From the NCBI GenBank assembly GCA_028285545.1, contig JANQPA010000097.1:180870-244869 (forward strand): a stretch of 64,000 bases of DNA, in the 5' to 3' direction. Position 1 is the stretch's first letter. The number at the start of each line of letters is the position of its first letter. The position numbers and the translations under genes are program-made. Below, in pieces: positions 35,840 through 44,493 of the stretch. The notes beneath the pieces were generated by a model. That model searched no databases, had not been told where the DNA came from, and saw only the letters and a program-made list of their open reading frames with translations. This DNA comes from Saprospiraceae bacterium. GTDB taxonomy: Bacteria > Bacteroidota > Bacteroidia > Chitinophagales > Saprospiraceae.

Positions 35840-37270
35840 ATGAAAAGCAGGAATTTGTTATTAACGATTTGCCTGGCAGGATTTCTTTGGCAATGCACCT
35901 TTGATTCTTTGCATGAAAACAAAGTTTTTGCTGGTGATCTGCCCAGAGCAGAATTTAACCTGCCGAATAATAATAAGGCATGTGCTCGGGATTGCGAAAT
36001 TCAATTTACAAATTCATCCGATAATGCGGTAGCTTATGAATGGGATTTTGGAGATGGGAATATGTCCATGGAAGAAAACCCTGTCCATACCTATTCCAAC
36101 CCAGGAACCTATACTGTAACACTAAAAGCTATCAATCAGAATGCCACTGATGAATTTACGCAAGAGTTAAATATTGAACAAGCTGTTTCTTTTGTCAAAA
36201 CCTTTGGCGGTGATAATTATGATGAAGGACAGAAAGCTTTTCAACTCCAAGATAATACCTATGTGATGCTGGGATATGTCGAGAGTAAAGACATTCCATC
36301 AGTTAACCAAAATACAGACTACCAAATTTATTATGTTCATACAGATGAGAATGGACAATTGTTGGATCAAAAAGGATTTGGGACAGCAGAGGGTGGTTGT
36401 GGTTTAGAAGGCGGTGCTGCCATAAACTTTGGAGACATTGTTATAGCAGCTCATGATGACGAACCCTGGATGTTTAGAATAGATCCTACTGGTTCCAGTT
36501 TTGATTGGGAAAAAAGAAATCCTGTTGATATCAGAGCATGGGAATCTTTGATAGCTCATCCTAATGGAGGAGTATTTGCAGCTGGTAAAGCAGAAAATCT
36601 CTCGACTTTAACCATTGCTAAAGTCGCAATTCATGATGGCAAAATAACGACAAAGAATTTTTCTAATCTCAGTGGCTCACATGTAAGATTATCTGTAGCT
36701 AAGGATGGAAGCTTATTGGTAGTGGCTCATAAAGGAAGTTTCAACGGTGATTTAGATCCCATCTTAATGAATTTAGATCTGGACTTAAATGTCAATTGGA
36801 CTAAAGAAAATTTCGGAGGCTCAAGTGTAGATTTAATTTATAGCGCAGCTGTAGATAGTGAGGGAAATATTTTTATGACGGGTTATTCCAGCTCCTTTAC
36901 CAATGGTTCTAATGATATTCTTGTCATTAAAACAGATGCCAATGGCAATTTGATCGACCATTATAATTATGGAACTGCCAAAAGTGAATTGGCTAGAGAT
37001 ATTATTCTCAATGATGAAGATGAACCTGTCATCGTTGGACGCGCCTTTAACGGAGATAGTAATTCTAATGATGCCTATTTTTTGAAATTGAATACGGATA
37101 TGGAAATAAAGTCAGACTGGTATTTTGGAGGAGACAAGACCGATAGTTTCAATGCTATTTCCCTCCTAACTGATGGAGGATATGTAATTACGGGAGTTTC
37201 AAATGGGACAACAGGTACTCAGGATGCATTATTGATTAAAACAGATAGTGAAGGCCGGATTGCGGAATAA
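35840..37270 (+). CDS. PKD-domain surface lipoprotein with WD40/kelch-like repeats (second)
   Basis: 476 residues. Lipobox LWQC (Cys19) is followed by TFDSLHEN. A PKD domain lies at about residues 35-112 (CEIQFTNSSDNAVAYEWDFGDG, YSNPGTYTVTLKA) and may contain a disulphide between CARDC cysteines. Repeated strands of the type F-G-G-D-x-x-D-x-x-x-A-x-x-L-x-D-x-x-Y-V-x-x-G follow, ending ALLIKTDSEGRIAE. It has the same architecture and almost the same length as the lipoprotein at 30522. Confidence 0.84.
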   Translation: MKSRNLLLTICLAGFLWQCTFDSLHENKVFAGDLPRAEFNLPNNNKACARDCEIQFTNSSDNAVAYEWDFGDGNMSMEENPVHTYSNPGTYTVTLKAINQNATDEFTQELNIEQAVSFVKTFGGDNYDEGQKAFQLQDNTYVMLGYVESKDIPSVNQNTDYQIYYVHTDENGQLLDQKGFGTAEGGCGLEGGAAINFGDIVIAAHDDEPWMFRIDPTGSSFDWEKRNPVDIRAWESLIAHPNGGVFAAGKAENLSTLTIAKVAIHDGKITTKNFSNLSGSHVRLSVAKDGSLLVVAHKGSFNGDLDPILMNLDLDLNVNWTKENFGGSSVDLIYSAAVDSEGNIFMTGYSSSFTNGSNDILVIKTDANGNLIDHYNYGTAKSELARDIILNDEDEPVIVGRAFNGDSNSNDAYFLKLNTDMEIKSDWYFGGDKTDSFNAISLLTDGGYVITGVSNGTTGTQDALLIKTDSEGRIAE

Positions 37271-37285
37271 ATTTAAATGATAACA

Positions 37286-38689
37286 ATGCGATTACTAGCA
37301 ATAATATTATGTTTTTCTTGGATGAGTGTACAGGCACAACCACTACTGTCATCTGCACAGATAATGGAAGGTGTTACTGTTTATCGGGATTTTAAGAAGA
37401 CCAATACCTATTATTATGCACCTGGAAAATTAAAACTGGCCCTTAAATCCAATGTAGAGCCAATATTTAAACTGGTTCAATTAAGATACACAGGGACTTT
37501 TGCTACAGGGGATCAGGGCACTGGGCGATTTATGAATATCGTACAGTTTACAGTTAGAATGGACATGATGGAAAAGGATCAACTTGATCAGCTTAAAAAA
37601 AGTTTGGGCCCAAGAACAGTGCTGAGACCCTTGCCCATTCGAAATGTAGAGGCCTATTTGGTAGCTCCTTTTGGAGGTAAGTATAAGAGAATTGGAGAAT
37701 CTGGCAGCTTACAAAGTGAAGGGACTCTCGGCAAATCAAGTAAAACTTCTTATTGGACAGAAAGAACCTTTACCCTGCGACTTGAAAATCATGAGGCTGA
37801 GTTGTTATGGAATATGGTGCAAGAAGGTCAGTTAGCAGTAAGTGTCAATTATGCCTTTTTTGCGGATGCCATAGCGCAGGCACCAGCTGTAGCTGAAACA
37901 AAAGGTAGTTCTAACTTCGTGGAGGAATTTGGAGAACAATTAGAAGATTTACTTCAGCAGGATTCTATCCCAAGTATGCAGGTAATCAAATCCGATGCCT
38001 TTCCAATTGAAATAGATGCTAACAAGTATAGTCATCTACTGGTAAGGGAAGATATTGATGCCGGAATTCCACCAGCTTATCCAGCTTTAGAAATACAATG
38101 TTACGATTTCACAGATGATCTAAGACCTGATTTGTCTATAAAGGCTATTGAAGTGGAAGCAACTGGCGTCAATAATTATCCAGTACGTCTGAAGCCTTTC
38201 AAATTTACCAGCAGTAAAAAGGATGAGCATACCCTGCAAATTCGATTTCCTTATGCTATTAAAATGGATAAACCCTTGCGGTATCGGATCCGAGAGTATG
38301 GCTCTGATGGTTCAGTAAATCCTTATTCCGGATGGACCACAAGGGATAGTTGGACAGGAAAAATTGATATTACTACGCTGGCGGCTGAAAATAAATTTCA
38401 AAAACGATTGGTAGAAGTGGAAACGGATGTAGCAACTTTTGGAGAAAATAACCTTCAAGAATTAAATCTTTTCCTGATTTACTTTTTTAAGGGAGAAATC
38501 AAACAACTGCAGCTGAATTTTTCCGCAAATCAGAATATGCCATTACAACAATTGCATCTTGTTTACGACAAAGGAACAAGTGTCCAGTGTTTGCCCATCT
38601 GGGTTTATCAAGAAGAAAGTAAAAAAGAAGGAGCCTTGCAGATATTGGGAGAAGACAATTATTTTTATTTCAATTTGCCCGAAGAATGA
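37286..38689 (+). CDS. Secreted diverged YYYLP-like protein (9)
   Basis: 467 residues from ATG 37286 (a second ATG is 9 bases upstream); signal peptide ends V-Q-A-Q (residue 18). TYYYAPGKLKLAL (41-53) matches the YYYLP block; RFMNIVQFTVRM replaces the GG-x-x-H block, and LLWNMVQEGQLAVSV matches the LLWES...PD block. CYDFTDDLRPDLSIKAIEVEA is probably the equivalent of the VNLDDP region. No CxxC here. It lies directly upstream of the caspase gene. Confidence 0.72.
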   Translation: MRLLAIILCFSWMSVQAQPLLSSAQIMEGVTVYRDFKKTNTYYYAPGKLKLALKSNVEPIFKLVQLRYTGTFATGDQGTGRFMNIVQFTVRMDMMEKDQLDQLKKSLGPRTVLRPLPIRNVEAYLVAPFGGKYKRIGESGSLQSEGTLGKSSKTSYWTERTFTLRLENHEAELLWNMVQEGQLAVSVNYAFFADAIAQAPAVAETKGSSNFVEEFGEQLEDLLQQDSIPSMQVIKSDAFPIEIDANKYSHLLVREDIDAGIPPAYPALEIQCYDFTDDLRPDLSIKAIEVEATGVNNYPVRLKPFKFTSSKKDEHTLQIRFPYAIKMDKPLRYRIREYGSDGSVNPYSGWTTRDSWTGKIDITTLAAENKFQKRLVEVETDVATFGENNLQELNLFLIYFFKGEIKQLQLNFSANQNMPLQQLHLVYDKGTSVQCLPIWVYQEESKKEGALQILGEDNYFYFNLPEE

Positions 38690-38709
38690 AAGCCTAAAAA
38701 CCTATTCTT

Positions 38710-40275
38710 ATGAAAAACTTTTTATTGATCCTTTTTTTCCTTGCTGGAATAATTATCCCTTCTTTTTCTCAAAAAACAGGAGAAGGTGTAAGTCCAGAAA
38801 AGAAAATCACCATAAAGTCTAAAGACTCAAAGCAGCAAGCTTACATTTCCTGGATTTATCCTTTGGGGGATAATCTAAGTGTAGATGGGGATTCTATTGA
38901 ATTGAAAGCTCAAATTGTAGTGCCTACTGGAATTGACCCTGAGGACATTCAATTAATGATAAATGATGAGCCCCTGAACACTAAAGCTGATGAAGTAAGC
39001 CTTTTTGGTGATGAAACCAAGAAAGAATTTTCCTATGCTAACAAAGTGTTGTTGGCCTGGGGAACCAACGAATATAAATTATCTGTACAAACCAAGGAAG
39101 AATTATTAATCTCTGCACCATTAATAGTGAATAGGAGCAGTGAACAGATTCTTTCTTCTGCCTTGAAAGATACCGAGAATAGTGCCAGTGATCCCATTAG
39201 CATTTTTTGGCAAAGCCCCGATGTTTTAAAATTAGGGGGTAATCCTCTTCCTTTAAATGAATCTAACATCAACATTGACTTAATATTCAAATGTAATGTT
39301 CCAATTGTAAAAGAAGATATTACGGTTGCCCTAAACAGAGTAAAATTAAGAGACCTTAGCCTGGCAAAATTACATCGAGTGGCAGAAAACAGATATCAGT
39401 TTAAAATGCCCCTGCAATTAGTGAAGGAAGGAGTCAATGATGTATTCATTTATCTAAAAACCTCTATTGGCGAAAAAAAGTCAAGGACTTTAAAAATCGA
39501 ATATGCCGCCAATCGCCCCAATCTTCATGTATTGACTATCGGTCCTGATCGAGATTTAAAGTATACCGCAAAGGATGCGGTAGATATTGGCACCTTGTTT
39601 TCTGGCATGGGGCAGTCTAGTACTACAAAATTATTCAATAAAGTCCGGGTAGAAACTTTAACAGGCTTAAAAGCCACCACTCAGGCCATCCGCGAAAGGA
39701 TTGGATTTTTATACACTCAATATGAAAGTGGATTAATTCAGGAAAGAGATATGTTGGTCATTTTTATCTCCTCTCATGGATTCCTTTGGAAGGGAGAGGA
39801 ATTGAGGGTGCAAGGTTCAGATTACCGATCTGAAAACAGATGGGCCACCTCCATTTCTTATGAAAAAGATCTAATTGATGTCCTGGAGAATATGAAGTGC
39901 AAGAAATTGATTTTGATGGACGCCTGCCACAGTGGACAGGGTGGTTCCAAAGATCCAGCTACTGATGTGAATGATATGATCAAACAATTGAATGAAAATA
40001 GAAATGGCCTGACTACCATTGCCTCAAGTCGTGGGGATGAAAAATCTTATGAAGATGACTTGTGGAGTAATGGAGCCTTTACCAAAGCCATTAAGGAAGG
40101 ACTTAAAGAAGGAAAAGCAGATCGGGATGGCAATAAGGTGATCACCGTGGCTGAGCTTTACCAATATCTCAATTCAGTAGTCCCTCAAATGGTATTTCAG
40201 GTAAAAAAAGAAGTGCAAAACCCAATAATGATTAATGAAGATTTAAAAAATATCGCAATCTACAATTTAAACTAA
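38710..40275 (+). CDS. Secreted caspase-like (C14) cysteine protease
   Basis: 521 residues; signal peptide MKNFLLILFFLAGIIIPSFSQ. Two beta-sandwich-like regions (about 45-140 and 160-265, each with S-W-I-Y-P / F-W-Q-S-P starts) precede a C14 peptidase domain (about 272-480). The dyad is His356 in ISSHGF and Cys406 in MDACHSG; ASSRGDEKSYED and NGAFTKAIKEGL follow, as in bacterial caspase homologues. Members cleave after basic or acidic residues depending on the subfamily; the specificity is not readable here. The signal peptide places the enzyme in the envelope, unlike the cytoplasmic caspase-like proteins used in abortive infection. Confidence 0.9.
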   Translation: MKNFLLILFFLAGIIIPSFSQKTGEGVSPEKKITIKSKDSKQQAYISWIYPLGDNLSVDGDSIELKAQIVVPTGIDPEDIQLMINDEPLNTKADEVSLFGDETKKEFSYANKVLLAWGTNEYKLSVQTKEELLISAPLIVNRSSEQILSSALKDTENSASDPISIFWQSPDVLKLGGNPLPLNESNINIDLIFKCNVPIVKEDITVALNRVKLRDLSLAKLHRVAENRYQFKMPLQLVKEGVNDVFIYLKTSIGEKKSRTLKIEYAANRPNLHVLTIGPDRDLKYTAKDAVDIGTLFSGMGQSSTTKLFNKVRVETLTGLKATTQAIRERIGFLYTQYESGLIQERDMLVIFISSHGFLWKGEELRVQGSDYRSENRWATSISYEKDLIDVLENMKCKKLILMDACHSGQGGSKDPATDVNDMIKQLNENRNGLTTIASSRGDEKSYEDDLWSNGAFTKAIKEGLKEGKADRDGNKVITVAELYQYLNSVVPQMVFQVKKEVQNPIMINEDLKNIAIYNLN

Positions 40276-41112
40276 ATGATTATGAAAAAGCTGATAACAG
40301 CCTTAATATTCTGTGGCTTATTCGGTAGCCACTTGATAGCCCAAGAAACCGACCTAGGGAATGTTTCCAATGTGGATTGGAATTATGATACCCTTACCGA
40401 AAAAATTGTAATTACCTATGATTTATCTAGAGTAGGAACAGAAAGATATTTCCAAATTGCAGTAGGCGCTATTTTTGATGGCCAGCCTTTTACACCTAGT
40501 ACAGGAGCTTTGGAAGGAGATGTGGGAAGTTATGTCAGGTCCGGTTTGACCAAAAAGATCACCTGGGATGTGTCACAGGACATCTTTTTTACCGAAAATA
40601 CCAGCCTCCAGATAAAGGTAACCTCACGGAAAGTGCAAAGCACAACCACTCAAACTACTGGTACTACGCCTATGGCTTTACCAGAGCCTAACATTTTTAT
40701 CCCCATTGGGGCTGGTGTATTGGGGGGAGGTCTAGTAGTTGCAGGAATCGGTAGCCAAAATTCCGATAATGTAAAAACCTACAAAAGTACTTGTGATCCT
40801 TCCTCCAGCACTTTTAGTGCCTCGGCTACCGAAGTAAACGGAAGTGGAACCAGTCCATGTGATGTACTTTATGATGAAGCTAAAAAAGATCATAGTACAG
40901 GCTCACTACTTACTGGCTTAGGTGTTGGGGTAATCCTGGCAGGTGCAGGCTGGTTTATCAAACAAAAAATGGATGAATCTGCTGCCTTATCTGGTTTGAG
41001 AGGAGGCGATGATGCAGGTTTAAAAATTGAACCGGTTTATGAAGTGCCTAACCTGATTGGTAATGGTACAGGCTTAGGTACTTTAGGCCTTAGATTTTCT
41101 TTAAAATTTTAA
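40276..41112 (+). CDS. Secreted beta-domain protein with two transmembrane segments
   Basis: 278 residues (ATG at 40282 is an alternative start); signal peptide ends L-I-A-Q. Residues about 25-115 look Ig-like (VSNVDWNYDTLTEKIVITYDL, YVRSGLTKKITWDVSQDIFF). Two hydrophobic, Gly-rich segments follow, IPIGAGVLGGGLVVAGIG and LLTGLGVGVILAGAGWFI, enclosing a Ser/Thr-rich loop with two cysteines. The ending LGTLGLRFSLKF is compatible with an outer-membrane strand. The caspase stop abuts this start, so coupling is likely. Family not named, though similar proteins occur beside caspase genes in Bacteroidetes as far as I recall. Confidence 0.72.
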   Translation: MIMKKLITALIFCGLFGSHLIAQETDLGNVSNVDWNYDTLTEKIVITYDLSRVGTERYFQIAVGAIFDGQPFTPSTGALEGDVGSYVRSGLTKKITWDVSQDIFFTENTSLQIKVTSRKVQSTTTQTTGTTPMALPEPNIFIPIGAGVLGGGLVVAGIGSQNSDNVKTYKSTCDPSSSTFSASATEVNGSGTSPCDVLYDEAKKDHSTGSLLTGLGVGVILAGAGWFIKQKMDESAALSGLRGGDDAGLKIEPVYEVPNLIGNGTGLGTLGLRFSLKF

Positions 41113-41122
41113 TCCGATGATC

Positions 41123-41710
41123 ATGAAAAATATTGTTTTTGCAGTACTGTTAAGCTTTTTTTCAGCAAGCCTTTTTGCTCAAGGAGCTAATATTCCTAAT
41201 TCCTTATCGGAATTGTTGAATACGGACTTTTTTACTCAATATGAAGAGATTCGAGAACGGGCACACACCTCGGTAAAAGCCTTTAAAAAATTATCAGAAG
41301 AAGAAAATTATTCTGCTGAAGATGTCGAAATAGTGAGAGATGCCTATACCGCTTCAGCAGAAAAGTTTAATGAGATTCTTTTAAATGTAAAAAATGACTT
41401 GCTCAGCAAAAGGGGAAGAAAGATGCTCCTAAAATTCCCAGACGCCTATTCCAGCAATCTGGAAAAGCAGTTGGATTTTGCCAATGAATATTATGAACAA
41501 ACATTCAGAAAGGAAATCGCCAGAGTGACAAATGGAGAGGTGCTGGGCATGCCCTTTTTGGAACTGCTACCCGTAATTTTAAAAGGGATGAAGATTGCCA
41601 TTCAAGTAATCAAAAAATTTCAAGCAGAGGTGAGAAAGTATAATGATGTAATGTTACAAGAGCATCTGGTAGAAAAATACAAATTTGATGATTGGAGTAA
41701 GTTGATATAG
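41123..41710 (+). CDS. Secreted helical protein of unknown function
   Basis: About 195 residues; a signal peptide ends L-F-A-Q. The mature part looks almost wholly alpha-helical with many Glu, Lys and Ala residues (TSVKAFKKLSEEENYSAED and IQVIKKFQAEVRKYND). No catalytic motif or family recognised. It lies between the two-TM protein and the papain. An ATG 6 bases upstream is an alternative start. A chaperone, inhibitor or adaptor role for the neighbouring protease would be speculation. Confidence 0.7.
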   Translation: MKNIVFAVLLSFFSASLFAQGANIPNSLSELLNTDFFTQYEEIRERAHTSVKAFKKLSEEENYSAEDVEIVRDAYTASAEKFNEILLNVKNDLLSKRGRKMLLKFPDAYSSNLEKQLDFANEYYEQTFRKEIARVTNGEVLGMPFLELLPVILKGMKIAIQVIKKFQAEVRKYNDVMLQEHLVEKYKFDDWSKLI

Positions 41711-41766
41711 AAAAAATAGCTTCTAAGTCTAATTAAAAAAATGTTTTCCTCTAATTCTAAGTGCTG

Positions 41767-43206
41767 ATGAAATTACTTTCGAGAATTTTGATTGTTGGAC
41801 TATGCTATTTCAGCATTAGTGTTAATGGACAAGGTCTTGTACTTGATGAAGAAGTATATGGCCGGATGCCCATGCAATCTGAATATGGAGATGGCAGTAA
41901 GTCAGAGTCTGAAGCTGTACAAAAAATTCGTCGGGTTAGCCTTAAACCTTATTGTCCCAAAGTGCAAAACCAGGGAACAATAAGTTCCTGTGTGGGCTGG
42001 GCGGCTGGTTATGCTGCTTTTTCAATTCAGCAGGCTATCTTGAATGAATGGAGAGGAATGAAACAAGTGAGTACTGAGAATGCTTTTTCGGCCATGTTTT
42101 TATACAATCAAGTCAAAATATATGATTGCGATTATGGTGCAAGGATATCGGATGCCTTGAAACATCTCAGAGATGCTGGCAATGTATTGCATAAAGAATT
42201 TGATCATGAAATTGATAACTGTTACCGGAAACCTGATTCTATTTTAGTTGAGCGAGCTAAAAGCCACAAAATCAAGCGCTTTGAAGCACTCTTCAGAACC
42301 AACGCTTCAGCTGAGGTGAAAAAGAATAAAACCAAACTAAGCTTAATTCAAAATAAACCAGTTATTGCAGGATTTGAATTGCTTAAGGGATTTCAACAAT
42401 TGCGGCCAATTGATGAATATTGGTATCCCGATATTGGCAGCCAGGAAGCATTTGGTGGTCATGCCATGGTCGTAATTGGTTTCGATGATGAAAGGCAAGC
42501 TTTTGAAATTATGAATTCCTGGGGTGAAGCTTGGGGGCAACGAGGGTTCATTTGGATTAAATATGAAGACTTTGCTCGTTTTTGTAAGCATGCTTATCAA
42601 ATGACCATAGAGGATGATCTGAAAAAAGATCAAATATATACAGCCGAAGCACAAATGCGCAGGCCTATAATGAGAACTCCAGAGGGCGATGTTTTTGAAT
42701 ATGAAAAAATGGTGCTTAAGAACGGAGTTTATCGATTCCAATCAGGAACCCAGTCTAAAAAGAATAAATTTCAATTAATGCTGCAGAATGTCAATAATGG
42801 TCTGTTTGCCTATGCCTTCAGCCTGGATGCCCAAGATCAATTAAAGATTCATTGGCCCAGGGACGAATCTATTAACAACCAATTTGAAGGTTTGCATGAA
42901 AGCGCTAGAATTACGGTACCTGAAGTGAAATTGGTATTACCGGGCCCTCAAAAAGCCTTGCAATTCAAAATGGGTAAGGAGCATTTAATTGTTCTGTACT
43001 CCATTGGTCCCATAACTGACCTAAATAAAAAGCTAAAGAAAATTCAACAAGGAAAAGGAGAAATACTGGAGCGGCTTAGAAATGCTTTCGGTCCCGAATT
43101 GGTTCCTCAGAAGCAACTGAAATACGAAAAGACTTCTCTTACTTTTAGAAATGAAGTGAAAAAAGGACACATCATTCCTCTTGTTATCGAAGTAGAGGTG
43201 GAATAA
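41767..43206 (+). CDS. Secreted C1-family papain-like protease
   Basis: 479 residues from the ATG; a GTG 6 bases upstream also exists. Signal peptide ends S-V-N-G-Q. The papain domain (about 55-290) has Cys75 in QGTISSCVGWAAGYA, His232 in FGGHAMVVIGFDD and Asn250 in IMNSWGEAWGQRGFIWI, the C-H-N order of family C1. A C-terminal beta-rich region (about 300-479) with MVLKNGVYRFQSG and LVIEVEVE is of unknown fold and resembles caspase-adjacent DUF4384-like domains only vaguely. The enzyme is probably active in the periplasm or at the cell surface. Confidence 0.88.
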   Translation: MKLLSRILIVGLCYFSISVNGQGLVLDEEVYGRMPMQSEYGDGSKSESEAVQKIRRVSLKPYCPKVQNQGTISSCVGWAAGYAAFSIQQAILNEWRGMKQVSTENAFSAMFLYNQVKIYDCDYGARISDALKHLRDAGNVLHKEFDHEIDNCYRKPDSILVERAKSHKIKRFEALFRTNASAEVKKNKTKLSLIQNKPVIAGFELLKGFQQLRPIDEYWYPDIGSQEAFGGHAMVVIGFDDERQAFEIMNSWGEAWGQRGFIWIKYEDFARFCKHAYQMTIEDDLKKDQIYTAEAQMRRPIMRTPEGDVFEYEKMVLKNGVYRFQSGTQSKKNKFQLMLQNVNNGLFAYAFSLDAQDQLKIHWPRDESINNQFEGLHESARITVPEVKLVLPGPQKALQFKMGKEHLIVLYSIGPITDLNKKLKKIQQGKGEILERLRNAFGPELVPQKQLKYEKTSLTFRNEVKKGHIIPLVIEVEVE

Positions 43207-43236
43207 TCATTGTTGATCCCCAATAAAGAATCCCAA

Positions 43237-44409
43237 ATGAAATTGATTAAAAAACAATTGCCTCTTGTAGGTATTCTGGCATTATTAATCCTAAATGCCT
43301 GTCAGTTTGAGCAAGTACATATAAATATGGATGCTCCTCTTACTTTTGAAGCCATTCCCTTCCAAACCTCTGATTATTTGTTATCCCCTTATGCAATTAT
43401 TGAACATGAGGGAGGCTATGCAGTGTCTGGAAGCAGAACTCGTATTGGGCAGGGAACAAGAGAAGGGTTTTTAATGCGCATTGATTCCCTAGGAGTATTA
43501 AGACATCATCGACAAGAGAAAACCCAAATCCATTCTATGGTGCCTATTGACTTGGGATTTATGACCGCTGGTTATGATGGACAAAGTTTTCCAGATTATA
43601 CGCTGTTTGTTAAATCATTTATTCAGGCCCAGGGACATATCTTTGAACCGGATCGAAGTTTTTCAGTTTATTCCATTGCTTATGATCTCATACAAACTCG
43701 AGATGGGAATTTTTTGGTCTGTGGCTTCACTGAAAAAAACAACAAAAATGTAGGCTTATTATTAAAGATGGGCCCCTTTGTAGAGACAGAAACCGTTTGG
43801 CAAAAACTATTTGCCCCTGAAAATAATGGGTTTTCCAGAACACTCTATCACGTTGAAGAGAGAAGGGATGGTTCTTTGTTGGCTTTTGACGGTACTAAGG
43901 TCTTATTTTTAGATGAAAATGGAAATGAGCAAAATGCTGTCACTTTAGATTTTTTTGGAACTGATTCTTACCATAAGCGCTTCATCGCAACGAATGATGG
44001 AGATTTTGTGCTTGCGAATAATAAAAACCTAAGCATCGATTTTCCTTCCTCCCTTATAAAGTTTGATGCTACAGGTCAGGAAATTTTAGAAAAAAACTAC
44101 GGTAATTTATACCGCTTTGAATCTTTAAGACCTACAAGTGATGGAGGTTTTGTGGTAAGTGGTCATACCTTCGAATTTGGAAACGGTGGAGTAGATGCCT
44201 TTTTGCTAAAAGTAGATTCGGAATTGAATCAAGAATGGTTTGAAACCTATGGCGGCCCCTTAAATGAATATGCTTATGATGCTATTCAGACCGCTGATGG
44301 AGGATATATTATTGTTGGAAGTGAAGAATCCGTCAGTCAAACGGATGCTCTGCCTGGGACAAAAGGTCTTTATTTGATTAAAACTGATTCCAAAGGACTC
44401 GTAAGGTAA
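43237..44409 (+). CDS. Surface lipoprotein with WD40/kelch-like repeats, no PKD domain
   Basis: The ATG at 43237 gives MKLIKKQLPL... with lipobox LNAC followed by QFEQVHINMD, the version here of the shared post-lipobox motif. Unlike its two relatives it lacks the PKD domain and goes directly into repeats (YAIIEHEGGYAVSGS, LIQTRDGNFLVCG, LRPTSDGGFVVSG, AIQTADGGYIIVGS), ending YLIKTDSKGLVR. It is the last gene of the cluster; a GC-rich hairpin follows 33 bases after the stop. Confidence 0.82.
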   Translation: MKLIKKQLPLVGILALLILNACQFEQVHINMDAPLTFEAIPFQTSDYLLSPYAIIEHEGGYAVSGSRTRIGQGTREGFLMRIDSLGVLRHHRQEKTQIHSMVPIDLGFMTAGYDGQSFPDYTLFVKSFIQAQGHIFEPDRSFSVYSIAYDLIQTRDGNFLVCGFTEKNNKNVGLLLKMGPFVETETVWQKLFAPENNGFSRTLYHVEERRDGSLLAFDGTKVLFLDENGNEQNAVTLDFFGTDSYHKRFIATNDGDFVLANNKNLSIDFPSSLIKFDATGQEILEKNYGNLYRFESLRPTSDGGFVVSGHTFEFGNGGVDAFLLKVDSELNQEWFETYGGPLNEYAYDAIQTADGGYIIVGSEESVSQTDALPGTKGLYLIKTDSKGLVR

Positions 44410-44442
44410 GAAACTTCCCCCTTCCAATTCCCCCTTCAAAAG

Positions 44443-44493
44443 GTTGCCCGGCAGGCAAATGGATAACCTAGCATTCTGCCTGCCTTAGGCAAC
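44443..44493. terminator. GC-rich hairpin after the cluster (REP-like)
   Basis: GTTGCC (44443-44448) pairs with GGCAAC (44488-44493) and GGCAGGCA (44450-44457) with TGCCTGCC (44477-44484), a 14-bp stem with one small internal loop. Its GC content contrasts with the flanks. It may terminate the long operon or be a dispersed palindromic repeat. Confidence 0.55.

Noticed and set aside
16117..44409. Interpretation of the cluster as type 9 secretion cargo
   Set aside because: None of the product C-termini shows a type A or B sorting domain; signal peptides and lipoboxes point to ordinary export and lipoprotein routes.
16117..44409. Interpretation of the cluster as a phage, tailocin or contractile injection system
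   Set aside because: No sheath, tube, baseplate, spike or AAA ATPase gene is seen, and all products carry export signals.
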